DNA of 64,000 nucleotides from Brumimicrobium sp033722555 (GCA_033722555.1 JAWVYS010000010.1:17532-81531); one strand, 5' to 3'. Shown: positions 52,967-62,531, numbered from the stretch's first letter. The notes: a model not told the origin generated them from the letters alone. A program made the numbers and translations.

Positions 52967-53110
52967 ATGATTCAGGCTGAGAAAAAACTATCCGACTTCA
53001 AAGATTTTTTCGCTTGTGAACTTTCCTGCTGTAGTGAAGACAAGAAGAAGAAATGTTGCGAGAAGTATAAGAAGAAGGGGAAATTCTGTGGGTCCTGTCC
53101 CAAGCGATAA
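52967..53110 (+). CDS. 47-residue cysteine- and lysine-rich protein
   Basis: This short frame (ATG 52967, stop 53108-53110) encodes 47 residues with seven cysteines. They lie in the patterns LSCCSED, KKCCEKYKKKG and FCGSCPKR, with many lysines between. There is no signal peptide. Small proteins with the CCEKYKKKGK-C-x2-CPK ending recur in Bacteroidota, which supports it being a real gene. The cysteines could bind a metal or an iron-sulfur cluster. A promoter box and a perfect palindrome precede it. It does not overlap other genes. Confidence 0.7.
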   Translation: MIQAEKKLSDFKDFFACELSCCSEDKKKKCCEKYKKKGKFCGSCPKR

Positions 53111-53127
53111 ATCTTTGCTTAAAGGAA

Positions 53128-53547
53128 CTACTTTTCGTAGTCTATAAAATATTCTCTTCCTTCTTTTTCCGGATCCACGCGGTGTGAGCTTTTTATCTTC
53201 CCCCTGTTTTTTGCGAAGACCGTATATAAATAATCCCTTACAGGTTTTGGAAAGACAAAACCCATATAATAAATTATCGGATAAGGTATTTTCATCCCCT
53301 TAGCTATGCGCATTACGGCGCCGGATCGATCGTAGAGTTTTCCTCTGTCCCAGAAATATAAGGTAGTCATGTCTACCTTTTCTCCCTGTTCTTTCAGGAA
53401 TTTTTGCGCAAAATCGGACTGAATGGCTGAAAAATAAAAGGTTTTTTTTCGCTTGTCCAAAACAAGTTGTACGAATGAATTACAAACACCACAGCCTCCA
53501 TCATAAAAAATGATACGCCTATCGTCGATGTTACTCACTTTTTCCAT
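53128..53547 (-). CDS. DCC-family thiol-disulfide oxidoreductase-like protein (DUF393)
   Basis: This 139-residue protein opens with IIFYDGGCGVCNSFV, the DxxCxxC motif that names the DCC family (Cys19, Cys22). It continues with a thioredoxin-like FYFSAIQSDFAQ strand-helix. The family is thought to act in thiol redox chemistry, but substrates are unknown. No signal peptide is seen. It is convergent with the Cys-rich small protein gene 17 bp away. Confidence 0.87.
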   Translation of the reverse strand: MEKVSNIDDRRIIFYDGGCGVCNSFVQLVLDKRKKTFYFSAIQSDFAQKFLKEQGEKVDMTTLYFWDRGKLYDRSGAVMRIAKGMKIPYPIIYYMGFVFPKPVRDYLYTVFAKNRGKIKSSHRVDPEKEGREYFIDYEK

Positions 53548-53555
53548 TGTATAAG

Positions 53556-53563
53556 CAAAATTA
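53556..53563 (-). promoter_or_regulatory. Promoter -7 element before the DCC gene
   Basis: On the minus strand TAATTTTG matches TAnnTTTG and ends 8 nt before the start codon at 53547, suggesting a very short leader. Confidence 0.4.
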
Positions 53564-53618
53564 AAATTTTATATTAGACGATCCATCAATGATAGAGCTA
53601 TTAATCTTAAGCAAGTAA

Positions 53619-54305
53619 ATGATGAAGAAAATAGGAGTTTTACTTTCCGGATCCGGGGTTTATGACGGTGCGGAAATTCATGAATCAGTATTTACGCTGT
53701 TGGCCATAGAGGAGGCAGAGGCACAAGCGATCTGTATCGGTGTAGACCGTAAACAGCATCACGTAGTTAATCATATGACAGGTGAAGAACAAAAGGAGGA
53801 AAGGAATATGCTTGTCGAAGCAGCCAGGATAGCCAGGGGTGACATAAGACCCATTTCCGATGTTGATCCGGCGGATCTTGATATGCTTGTGATTCCGGGC
53901 GGATTTGGAAGCGCCAAAAATTTCACATCGTGGGCGTTTAAAGGTCCTGAGTCGGATATATTACCCGAAGTTAAATTACTCCTCGTGAATTTGGTGAACA
54001 TAGGAAAGCCCATTGTGGCACTGTGTGTTAGTCCGGTTGTTGTTGCCAAGGCCTTCCAGGATTCTGAGATTCAACCGATGCTAACAATTGGTACGGATAA
54101 AGAAGATTCTCCGTATGATATAAACGGATTTTCTGAAGGACTGGTAGCTACGGGTGCTAAAACGGTCAAGAAAAAAAATAGTGAAATAAATATCGATCAG
54201 GCGAATAAGATCGTAACGGCTCCATGCTATATGATGAAAACAGATTTAGTGACGCTAAGAAAAAATATTTCTGATGCGATCAATGCCGGAATTGATCTTA
54301 TATGA
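53619..54305 (+). CDS. elbB: ElbB/DJ-1-like glyoxalase family protein
   Basis: This 228-residue protein matches ElbB. It has GVLLSGSGVYDGAEIHE at the start, VIPGGFGSAKN in the middle and a nucleophile-elbow-like LCVSPVV with Cys. The fold is that of class I amidotransferase/DJ-1 proteins. ElbB of E. coli has glyoxalase activity and was first linked to isoprenoid synthesis. The first of two adjacent ATG codons is used as start. It lies 10 bp before the RecD-like helicase gene. Confidence 0.9.
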   Translation: MMKKIGVLLSGSGVYDGAEIHESVFTLLAIEEAEAQAICIGVDRKQHHVVNHMTGEEQKEERNMLVEAARIARGDIRPISDVDPADLDMLVIPGGFGSAKNFTSWAFKGPESDILPEVKLLLVNLVNIGKPIVALCVSPVVVAKAFQDSEIQPMLTIGTDKEDSPYDINGFSEGLVATGAKTVKKKNSEINIDQANKIVTAPCYMMKTDLVTLRKNISDAINAGIDLI

Positions 54306-54315
54306 TTGTTCATAA

Positions 54316-55749
54316 ATGAATTTGTCCGACCTGCTGAAAGAGGAAACGCTGACAAATTTCCCTTTTCCACCCTCAGAGGAACAGGAAAATCTATTGTTAC
54401 GGCTCTGTAATTTTTATACGTCTCCCACCGAAAGGTCTATTTTTTTACTTAAAGGTTATGCCGGAACCGGTAAAACAACCTTGATGAGTGCTTTTGTAAG
54501 GGCTTTGTACAGCCTGAAAAGAAAGACTGTGCTTCTTGCACCTACCGGCCGGGCAGCAAAGGTATTTTCTCAAAGATCTTTTCGTTCCGCACTCACCATT
54601 CACAAGAAAATCTATAGAAAGGAAACCCTTGCGGGTGGGTCGGTTCGTCTCGGTTTAGCACCGAATTTACACACCAACACACTGTTTATCGTAGATGAAG
54701 CATCCATGATCGGTGATTATACGCGTGATAATGAAGGTAATATTAGTCACAGAAATCTCCTTGAAGATCTGATCAACTACGTCTTTAGCGGGAAAAACTG
54801 CAAACTCATCTTTATGGGGGATGAAGCTCAACTTCCTCCGGTAGGAGCCGACTTTAGTCCTGCAATAAACCCGGACTACCTTAAAAACCATTACCCGGGA
54901 TTGTCGATAACATATTATGGATTAACTCACGTGCTTCGGCAGGCGGTAGATTCCGATATTTTAGCCAATGCAACGGCGCTTCGGTCAGCGCCCGATAATT
55001 CCTATCCGCTTTTCTTTAAGAGTGCTCGTAGTGATCTTTTTCGTTTGCCGGGGGCTGAACTGGAGGATGTTCTCGATACCTCCTTTTCTAACTACGGTAA
55101 CTCAGGAACGATTGTGATAACGCGAAGTAATAAACGAGCCAACCTGTTTAATCAGCAAATCCGTTCCAGAATTTTCTGGTTTGAAGAGCAAATAGTAGCA
55201 AATGACCTTTTAATGGTTGTAAGAAATAATTATTTCTGGCTCGATGAGAGCTCGCCGGCCGGATTCATAGCGAATGGAGAGACACTCGAAGTGCAGAGAG
55301 TTCACGGCTCAGAGAGTCTTTACGGATTTGATTTTATGGATGTTACTGTGAAGATGATCGACTTTCCGGAAATAGAAGCTTTCAAGGTAAAATTGATGCT
55401 CAACGTTCTCGATGAAGAAGGACCGAATCTGCCTAGAAATAGATTGAAGGAACTTTTTTATGAGATTGAAAAGGACTATGCTTTTGAGAAAAACAAAAAG
55501 AAAAGGTATGAGAAGATCATGAATGATCCGTATTTCAGTGCTCTTCAGGTGAAATACGCCTATGCAGTTACATGCCATAAATCCCAGGGCGGCCAGTGGC
55601 CGTGTGTATTTGTAGATCAGGGATATTTGACTGAGGAGACGCTTGATCGATCCTATTTCCGGTGGTTGTATACCGCCTTTACACGGGCAACGGAAAAGTT
55701 ATACCTGATTAATTTTAACGATCAATTCTTTGATGAGAGTTGGCATTAA
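54316..55749 (+). CDS. RecD-like superfamily 1 DNA helicase/ATPase
   Basis: This 477-residue protein has helicase motif I LKGYAGTGKTTLM, motif Ia APTGRAAKVF, a DEAS box (VDEASMIGD) and a QxPPVG-type motif III (MGDEAQLPPVG). The C-terminal UvrD_C_2 motif is CHKSQGGQWPCVFVDQG, with YTAFTRATEKLYL near the end. Such stand-alone RecD2-like proteins act as DNA helicases or exodeoxyribonuclease-like repair ATPases. It has no N-terminal RecB-binding extension. It follows elbB closely on the same strand. Confidence 0.88.
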   Translation: MNLSDLLKEETLTNFPFPPSEEQENLLLRLCNFYTSPTERSIFLLKGYAGTGKTTLMSAFVRALYSLKRKTVLLAPTGRAAKVFSQRSFRSALTIHKKIYRKETLAGGSVRLGLAPNLHTNTLFIVDEASMIGDYTRDNEGNISHRNLLEDLINYVFSGKNCKLIFMGDEAQLPPVGADFSPAINPDYLKNHYPGLSITYYGLTHVLRQAVDSDILANATALRSAPDNSYPLFFKSARSDLFRLPGAELEDVLDTSFSNYGNSGTIVITRSNKRANLFNQQIRSRIFWFEEQIVANDLLMVVRNNYFWLDESSPAGFIANGETLEVQRVHGSESLYGFDFMDVTVKMIDFPEIEAFKVKLMLNVLDEEGPNLPRNRLKELFYEIEKDYAFEKNKKKRYEKIMNDPYFSALQVKYAYAVTCHKSQGGQWPCVFVDQGYLTEETLDRSYFRWLYTAFTRATEKLYLINFNDQFFDESWH

Positions 55750-55828
55750 AATATTCCTACAATATATCCCCATACTTAAATAAAACAAAAGTTTTGATGT
55801 AATATTTCTTTGAATTGAATTTTATTTT

Positions 55829-55836
55829 TAGTTTTG
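55829..55836 (+). promoter_or_regulatory. Promoter -7 element inside an inverted repeat before the TonB receptor
   Basis: TAGTTTTG matches TAnnTTTG. It sits within TTTTTAG (55825-55831) and CTAAAAA (55838-55844), 7-bp arms 6 nt apart, which could be a repressor site. TTTG occurs upstream at shorter than ideal spacing. Confidence 0.45.
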
Positions 55837-55863
55837 TCTAAAAAAATAATTTAAATATTCAAA

Positions 55864-58137
55864 ATGATTTTAAGATACATCACAATTATTTTTTGCTCCT
55901 TCTCTTTTTTATCCCTTGCTCAAGGTACGGGTTCAATTGAGGGAACTGTGTTTTCGGAATCTGAAGGTCTTGCCGGGGTACATATTCATATTGTTGGTAC
56001 ACCGCTCAAAACCATTTCCTCGGATGAAGGAAAATTTAATTTCGATGATCTTCAACCGAACCGATATACGCTTGTCTTTTCTCGTGAGGGTATGCTCAGT
56101 GATACACTTAAACTTGAATTGAAAGAAGATGAAAAGAAAAAAGTCCGAATGGATATGTTTCTGGATATAACCTTCTTCGATGAGATCGAAATTGTTAGTT
56201 ATGAGGTGGGTCTTACACAACGAACACCTTATAATATTCGAAAACTTGATGCGCGTGATATTAACTTAAAAGGATCTCCCTCTGGTGTGATGGGTATTCT
56301 TACTCAGGAGCCGGGAGTAAACGCAGCGGATATGGGACACGGAATTTCCAAACCGTTCATTCGTGGCCTCGGATTTTCAAGAATTGTAACACTTTATCAG
56401 GGTAACAAACTTGAAAATCATCAGTGGGGCGCTGATCACGGACTTGGGTTGAATGATCTCGGTATCGGTTCAGTTGATGTCATAAAAGGACCGGCTTCCA
56501 TTTTATATGGCTCAGGTGCTCTCGGGGGAGTGATTATTTTGAATGACGATCTTTCTTATCTGGATAGCAATGGGGTAACGGGTCTCATAGGAACTACGTT
56601 CAATTCTGTTTCACTGGGACTTAGGACTTATGCGTCTGTAGGAAATCGTTTCGATAATGGTGTGTTTGTAGCTTTTGACGCTGCAGTTGAAAATCACGCG
56701 GATTATTTGAACGGGGACGGGCGAATTATCGGTAATTCTCGTTTCAATACCCGCACTTTACGCTTGCACGCCGGAGTTGACCGCGAAAATTTTAGGGGGA
56801 AACTTTCTTATTCTTTCAATGATCAGAATCTCGGAATCATCGGAGACGACGAAATGGAAAATTCGATGGCAACATTCAGATCGGACAGAACACTTCAACT
56901 CCCTTTTCAACGTGTCACGGATCATGTGCTAAGCTATTCTCAGAGGTATGAAATTACTGAACAATGGCGAACAGAACTCGATGTCTCTCACCATTTTAAT
57001 TTCCGAAATGAAATAGAAACCGATCTGGATTCAATAGACTTGGGATTAAGACAAAATCACACCTTTTATAATCTACGGGCAACTTATTCGGGAATTGATT
57101 ACCTTACACATACCTGGGGTATTCAAGGCTCTCATATCATGATGGAAAACAGCGAGCAAGCACTGGAAATCTTAATCCCGAATGCTTCCTATTTTGAGAA
57201 CGGACTGTTTTATCTGGGAACTTTTACAAAAAATAAACATACCATTCAGGGAGGTTTACGTTTTGATTACCGCACCATCACCGCCGACGCAAATCAGGAA
57301 AACATTATTGAACAGGGTTATATTCTTCCCGGAGATCCCACTGACAGAACGCTAACCAGGGAAATTTCCGGATTTACCGGATCCATCGGTTATACGTTCA
57401 AGCCAAATTTCAATAACCTCCTCAAACTGAATTTTTCGTCGGGTTATCGTGCCCCTGATCTGGCCGAACTTTTTTCCAACGGGAATCACCCGGGAACGAG
57501 TCGCTTTGAAAAAGGAAATGCAGATTTTGGTAGAGAACAGAGTTATCAGGCCGATGCTTCCTGGCTTTACAAAAACAAAAAAATCCGTCTGGAACTTAGT
57601 TTTTTCGGCAATGTTGTTCGTGATTATCTCTTTTTTGCAGATTCAGGGGACACGACCCAAACAGGCTTAAACATCTGGGAATTTATGCAGCAGGACGTTT
57701 TTATTTCCGGTGGCGAATTTAGCCTTAATTACAAACCGTTTGAGAATGAAAAACTTGTTACTGTATTTAGAGGTAATATTATACGGGGAACCGTTCTTGA
57801 TTCCGAAGAAAATCTCACTTTCATACCAGCAGATCGTTTCTACTTTGAATTGAGATCGAAACCGTGGGATAATTACCCTTTAAGTATTTATGCCGGAATG
57901 AACAATGTTTTCGCTCAAAATCGACCAGGATTCAACGAAGAATCAACGCCGGGGTATGAACTTCTTGAAGCAGGTGTAAACTATCCCTTCAGTTTCAAAA
58001 AACAAAAATTGGAAGTTGCACTTACGGTTAAAAACCTTTTGGATGAAACGTATGTGGATCACATATCAATTATGCGAACATTCAATGTTAGTCACCCCGG
58101 GAGGAATTTTATGATAAATCTGCGCTGGAGCTTTTAA
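55864..58137 (+). CDS. TonB-dependent outer membrane receptor
   Basis: This 757-residue protein has a signal peptide (to about residue 19) and an N-terminal carboxypeptidase-regulatory-like domain (about 24-95). The plug domain (about 115-230) has EPGVNAADMGHGISKPFIRG and VIKGPASILYGSGALGG. A 22-strand barrel ends in a terminal Phe (NLRWSF). It imports a ligand across the outer membrane using TonB energy. No SusD partner is present, so a metal chelate is more likely than a glycan. The promoter carries a possible metal-regulator palindrome. Confidence 0.92.
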   Translation: MILRYITIIFCSFSFLSLAQGTGSIEGTVFSESEGLAGVHIHIVGTPLKTISSDEGKFNFDDLQPNRYTLVFSREGMLSDTLKLELKEDEKKKVRMDMFLDITFFDEIEIVSYEVGLTQRTPYNIRKLDARDINLKGSPSGVMGILTQEPGVNAADMGHGISKPFIRGLGFSRIVTLYQGNKLENHQWGADHGLGLNDLGIGSVDVIKGPASILYGSGALGGVIILNDDLSYLDSNGVTGLIGTTFNSVSLGLRTYASVGNRFDNGVFVAFDAAVENHADYLNGDGRIIGNSRFNTRTLRLHAGVDRENFRGKLSYSFNDQNLGIIGDDEMENSMATFRSDRTLQLPFQRVTDHVLSYSQRYEITEQWRTELDVSHHFNFRNEIETDLDSIDLGLRQNHTFYNLRATYSGIDYLTHTWGIQGSHIMMENSEQALEILIPNASYFENGLFYLGTFTKNKHTIQGGLRFDYRTITADANQENIIEQGYILPGDPTDRTLTREISGFTGSIGYTFKPNFNNLLKLNFSSGYRAPDLAELFSNGNHPGTSRFEKGNADFGREQSYQADASWLYKNKKIRLELSFFGNVVRDYLFFADSGDTTQTGLNIWEFMQQDVFISGGEFSLNYKPFENEKLVTVFRGNIIRGTVLDSEENLTFIPADRFYFELRSKPWDNYPLSIYAGMNNVFAQNRPGFNEESTPGYELLEAGVNYPFSFKKQKLEVALTVKNLLDETYVDHISIMRTFNVSHPGRNFMINLRWSF

Positions 58138-58141
58138 TTTT

Positions 58142-60376
58142 TCAGGGTTCGAATTCGGTAAACTTTACGGATGTCCTTCCCACTGAAATTCTTGTATCGT
58201 CGATGGCCTGATTTAGCCTGTCGATTACGATTTTTGCCTCGGGTCTTTCGAGGTACTGACCAGCCAAAACATTTAGTTCCCCTTTCAGTGCTTTTAAGGT
58301 TGCAAAGGTTCTGTAAGCGCTGAGCATATCGTTTTGACTAAGGTGAAAGTCCCTGATCAAGCCTGAAAGTTCATTATTTGTTGGAGAAAAATTACTTTTT
58401 ACCGGGTCGGTATAACTGTTTACAATTATTTCGATTTGTCGGTCTATCAGTATTTTGACATAAGTGGTGCGTAATTGTTTAAAAACAGAATCATTTTTTG
58501 AAATATTTCGTTCTTTTTCATTAGCTCCCGGATAATTCGAAAGTTCTTTTGTATCGGGGTCCTTGATCACTTCAAAATCACTCCATTTCCCGATTCCTCC
58601 TCCTCTGGAAACAATGATCAAAGGTTTTTTCTTGTCAAGCATGGCTTCGAAAAATTCACGCACAGCAATAGAATCTTGAGGCGTGATTAGTTGCTGCAGG
58701 AGATCGTATCGATCAACTTCAAATACATCATTCAAAGAAAGTTGAAGGGTTGCATCATAATCAGGTAAAATATCTGTTACGTTGATATGGAGCATGACCT
58801 CGTCATACTGATCCCCGGTATGTGTGTAAGGGATAGCGATCAGCCGAACCTCAAAGGTTTCCTTTTCATCCTGTCCGGGAAAAGAGAATTCCTGCGTTTT
58901 CAATTCGAATCGAGCTGAATCCTCAAATAGATAGACTCCGTCTTTGAATGTATAATCAACCCATTCAGTTCCAATAAGGTCGTACATGCCTTGTAATTTT
59001 CGATCAAGTGCCTGTTTTTTCAACAAAACCTGCTCCCGCTCTTCTTTTAATTCCTTTATTTTTCTGTTTATAGCGCTGAGCTCTTCATAATAAAGAACTA
59101 CTTTATCTTGTCTCTTTTTTCGTTGTTTGCGTTTTGATTTCGTTTTATATTTTTTATCGTTTGTGGTAATGGTACTGTAACGAATATTGTTGAGTTCCAT
59201 TTCTGTTTTATCAATCTGGAGTTTTTTATCATCCCTTTTTTGTTCGTGATAATCGATCCAATAATCAAGTCCCTTTTTGCCGCTTACCTTTTCTTCCAAA
59301 TCAGCAATATCGGCCTTTACCCTGTTGATCATGGTATAATAAGTTATTCCCCCTCCGAAAGTAGAGTCAGGAGAAAGGAAACGGGAATCTGCGGAGCCGA
59401 AAAGAGGATAATTTTTACCTTTTTTGCTGATAACTACAGTGGTTTGTTTTTCGGAATTATACCCCCATACATCTACATGAATGTTCGTTTTTTTTCCTTG
59501 TCCAAAGGTTTCAAAAGTATGTATGGAATAGGGCATGGGCAGAACTTCAGGCTTGTTTTTTTTAGAATCATCTTTCTTGCCGATATAGGTGTCGTAAGGA
59601 AAAAGACCAACCGCTTTTGGAAGGCCTTTGTTCCATCTGCCTCGTTCATCTTTTTCGCGTTCTTCAAAAAGTCCGGAGGTGCTCGAGCCGTCTCCTACTG
59701 CGGTGAGAACATTTGCGAAATGATCTGCTTTTCCGCCCAATTTCTTGAAGATTAAAAATGATCTTTCAGCTACCCATTCATTAATAGCTTTCGTATAAGC
59801 ATCGATGGTTTGTTTTTTTTCCTGTTCTGTCCAGTTACCGAAACCATCGAGCATTGCCACTTTGTCATTGAATGTAAGAGACGGGTGATTAAGTTTTTCT
59901 ACTTTCGGGTGAATGGTGATTACATCGTCTTTGATTTTCAGCGCCACTTCAGGTAAATGTTTTATCAGTAAAAGCTGAAAAGCCTCCCAGTCGGTAGTAA
60001 GTCCTTCAGAGGCAAGATTGTCTTGTCGTTGTGCATTAAGTACTTTATTAAGTATCCAGAGCGCTTGTTTATTTGCGATTTCTGCAAGTATTCCTTTTGG
60101 GGCTTTCCGTATTTCCGATGAATAAATTTTGAGCAGTTCAGGCTTATTGATTATGATCATCTCTATAGAATCATAATTTAATTCACCGTTGGAGAAGCGT
60201 ATTTCTTCACCGGTGTATTCGATATATCGACCGATGTTTTCTTCAAGGATAGGGCTCTTTCTGACGGTGTGAAATAAATACGCTTTATCCTGGGGTGAAA
60301 GGAAATAATCTTCCTGAGCACTGAGATTGAATAACGCAGTAAGAAAGATAACCGTAAAAATGATCGGATAGCGCAT
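58142..60376 (-). CDS. Large secreted protein of unknown function
   Basis: I do not recognise this 744-residue protein. It has a signal peptide (to about residue 20) and a helical N-terminal region. A central coiled coil (about 375-470) is rich in Lys/Arg, including KKYKTKSKRKQRKKRQDK. A beta-rich region follows, then a helical C-terminus. There is no T9SS sorting domain or lipobox. It converges with the TonB receptor with only 4 bp between stops. Lengthy conserved-looking coding without shifts indicates a real gene. Confidence 0.65.
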   Translation of the reverse strand: MRYPIIFTVIFLTALFNLSAQEDYFLSPQDKAYLFHTVRKSPILEENIGRYIEYTGEEIRFSNGELNYDSIEMIIINKPELLKIYSSEIRKAPKGILAEIANKQALWILNKVLNAQRQDNLASEGLTTDWEAFQLLLIKHLPEVALKIKDDVITIHPKVEKLNHPSLTFNDKVAMLDGFGNWTEQEKKQTIDAYTKAINEWVAERSFLIFKKLGGKADHFANVLTAVGDGSSTSGLFEEREKDERGRWNKGLPKAVGLFPYDTYIGKKDDSKKNKPEVLPMPYSIHTFETFGQGKKTNIHVDVWGYNSEKQTTVVISKKGKNYPLFGSADSRFLSPDSTFGGGITYYTMINRVKADIADLEEKVSGKKGLDYWIDYHEQKRDDKKLQIDKTEMELNNIRYSTITTNDKKYKTKSKRKQRKKRQDKVVLYYEELSAINRKIKELKEEREQVLLKKQALDRKLQGMYDLIGTEWVDYTFKDGVYLFEDSARFELKTQEFSFPGQDEKETFEVRLIAIPYTHTGDQYDEVMLHINVTDILPDYDATLQLSLNDVFEVDRYDLLQQLITPQDSIAVREFFEAMLDKKKPLIIVSRGGGIGKWSDFEVIKDPDTKELSNYPGANEKERNISKNDSVFKQLRTTYVKILIDRQIEIIVNSYTDPVKSNFSPTNNELSGLIRDFHLSQNDMLSAYRTFATLKALKGELNVLAGQYLERPEAKIVIDRLNQAIDDTRISVGRTSVKFTEFEP

Positions 60377-60496
60377 AATGCAAAGATGATAAAAAACGGA
60401 GATAAATTTCTTATTAATTCCTTAATAAATCAAAAGCATCCACGGAATTTTGCATGTAAAACTAGTCCAACGATGCGGTTTATAAAACGATCACGA

Positions 60497-60514
60497 ACTT
60501 AACGACTGTTAAGT
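60497..60514 (-). terminator. Possible weak terminator hairpin after gcvT
   Basis: ACTTAAC-GACT-GTTAAGT is a perfect 7-bp stem with a 4-nt loop 3 bp beyond the gcvT stop. It lacks a T tract, so termination is doubtful. Confidence 0.3.
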
Positions 60515-60517
60515 AGG

Positions 60518-61600
60518 TTATCTTTTGTAGAAAGGAAGTTTTGAAACCCTGGCCTTAAGCATTTTGTTACGAATTCCTATAAAAATTTCGGTTCCTTCGG
60601 TGGCATATTCTACGGGCACATATCCCAATCCTATGGCTATATCCAAAGAAGGTGACATTGTTCCGGAAGTAACTCTGCCTATTACATTTTCCGATGAGTC
60701 GAAGATCTCGTAATCTTTCCGTGGAATTCCCTTATCAATCAATTCGAAAGGTACCAGTTTCTTTTTGACACCCTCTTCCTTTTGTTTTGCAAGTTGAGTA
60801 CTATTGACAAACTCTTTGTTGAATTTTGTGATCCATCCCAGTCCTGCTTCAAGCGGGGAGGTTGTATCGTCGATATCGTTTCCGTACAGACAGTAACCCA
60901 TCTCCAGACGAAGCGTGTCTCTTGCTCCTAAACCAATTGGTTCTATACCGTATTCTTTTCCTGCCTCGAGAACGGCGTTCCAAACTCTTTCCGCATCCTT
61001 GTTTGGAATATAAATTTCAAACCCCCCGCTTCCTGTATAACCGGTCGCAGAAATTATGACATTCGGACAACCCGCAAAATCATCAATCTCAAAGGTGTAA
61101 AATTTAATATTGGTTAGGTCGGTGTCTGTTAAAGACTGCATTGCCTTGGCAGCTTTTGGTCCCTGAATAGCTAATAAGCTCCAGTCCTCTGATGCATTCT
61201 CCATCTCAGCACCGACATCGTTATGCTTTTTTATCCAGTTCCAGTCTTTCTCGATGTTTGATGCATTCACCACAAGCATGAATTCCTGCTCGGCAATTTT
61301 ATAAATAATGAGGTCGTCTACGATACCACCCTGATCATTAGGCATACAACTGTACTGAGCTTTACCGGGCTCTAGTTTACTGACATCGTTACTGCTTATT
61401 TTTTGAATGAGCGCTTCTGCGTGCGGACCACGAATAAAAAATTCGCCCATGTGAGAAACGTCAAATACACCTACCCCGGTTCGAACGATTTCATGTTCGT
61501 GTTTCAAACCTTTGTATTGTACGGGCATTTTATATCCTGCAAAAGGGACCATTTTGGCCCCTAATTTTTCATGTACTTGGGTGAGCGCTGTTTCCTTCAT
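60518..61600 (-). CDS. gcvT: Aminomethyltransferase (glycine cleavage T protein)
   Basis: The start at 61600 (MKETALTQVHEKLGAKMVPFAG) fits the family; an upstream in-frame ATG adds 11 residues. The 360-residue protein has MPVQYKG, GVFDVSHMGEF, a folate-site region and late GVTSG-like RVTSGTMSPSLD, all typical of GcvT. It transfers the methylene group from the lipoyl arm of GcvH to tetrahydrofolate. No glycine riboswitch or other gcv gene is nearby. Length is near the family norm. Confidence 0.95.
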   Translation of the reverse strand: MKETALTQVHEKLGAKMVPFAGYKMPVQYKGLKHEHEIVRTGVGVFDVSHMGEFFIRGPHAEALIQKISSNDVSKLEPGKAQYSCMPNDQGGIVDDLIIYKIAEQEFMLVVNASNIEKDWNWIKKHNDVGAEMENASEDWSLLAIQGPKAAKAMQSLTDTDLTNIKFYTFEIDDFAGCPNVIISATGYTGSGGFEIYIPNKDAERVWNAVLEAGKEYGIEPIGLGARDTLRLEMGYCLYGNDIDDTTSPLEAGLGWITKFNKEFVNSTQLAKQKEEGVKKKLVPFELIDKGIPRKDYEIFDSSENVIGRVTSGTMSPSLDIAIGLGYVPVEYATEGTEIFIGIRNKMLKARVSKLPFYKR

Positions 61601-61703
61601 GTTTACTTTTTTATAGGGGTTAAAATTAATCATTCTCTTCGTCTGATAGCGAGAATCAGAGAAAGAATTTTAACTATTATAGTTAGATGTATTTACCTTA
61701 AAT

Positions 61704-61732
61704 GAAAAAAGCACTACAAAAACGAGTGCTTT
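61704..61732 (-). terminator. Rho-independent terminator after the barrel gene
   Basis: On the minus strand AAAGCACT and AGTGCTTT form an 8-bp stem with a 9-nt loop and run into six T. It lies about 70 bp after the stop of the outer-membrane protein gene. Confidence 0.8.
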
Positions 61733-61804
61733 GAAATTTTTACATGTAATTAATCTGTTGAGCTGAGAATCATGGCTTCATCACTCCCACATTGTTCCAG
61801 GTTT

Positions 61805-62323
61805 TTACTGAAGCATAAAAAGTACTCCAACATTAAATACCGCCTGATCAAAATCACTGACAATATATTTACCTTCCACAAAGGGTACGGTGTTACCTAA
61901 CCGATAACCCAATCCTCCTCCGAGATTTAGTCCAACTCTTGTTTCGGTATCTCCATCAGAAATAATTCCTTCAATACCCTGATCATACAATGGCTGAATG
62001 GTATAATTCGTAATGTTTAGTCCGGCCATTGGATAAAAAATTATATTATCTGATAGATCAAGCCAAAAAGCGGCATCGAAATCAGCAGTCCATAATTCCG
62101 ACTTAAACATATTTTCCTCCCTGGGGATGAAATAAGTGAATCCTCCGTTAAAATTCAGTTTTTCGGCAAGTAGGTATCCACCTCTAATGTTAAAACCGAG
62201 CGACTCGATTTCTGTACCGTATGCAAGTCCGCCTCCGAAATTGATCTGTGATTTAACAAGATTAGAGGTAAATATTAATACTAAAGCTAAAATGGTGTTT
62301 CTTATTTTTTTCACTGTATTCAT
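61805..62323 (-). CDS. Small outer-membrane beta-barrel protein
   Basis: This 172-residue protein has a signal peptide (to about residue 26) and then alternating hydrophobic residues in about eight short strands. It ends in an aromatic-rich terminus (GVLFMLQ). This matches the OmpA-like/porin-family beta-barrel pattern (outer membrane protein beta-barrel domain). Function is unknown; such proteins often act as structural or adhesion barrels. It is monocistronic with its own terminator. Confidence 0.75.
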   Translation of the reverse strand: MNTVKKIRNTILALVLIFTSNLVKSQINFGGGLAYGTEIESLGFNIRGGYLLAEKLNFNGGFTYFIPREENMFKSELWTADFDAAFWLDLSDNIIFYPMAGLNITNYTIQPLYDQGIEGIISDGDTETRVGLNLGGGLGYRLGNTVPFVEGKYIVSDFDQAVFNVGVLFMLQ

Positions 62324-62531
62324 AATTATTGCTTTTTGTGTTCGACTCTTTATAAGATATACATCCTAATGCGTTCAATCCACTTATAAATGTTAAAATT
62401 CCTTTATTGCCGGATTTCAGCGGTTGAAATTCTTTATTTATGCTGATTTTGATGCAAATTCTTTGAAAGATTTATTCATCCATCAATGCTTAATAATCGT
62501 ATTTGATAATCTTTCATTGAAGCCTTTTGGC

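Noticed and set aside
61601..61804. Glycine riboswitch upstream of gcvT
   Set aside because: The space upstream shows a terminator hairpin of the next gene but no conserved riboswitch core.
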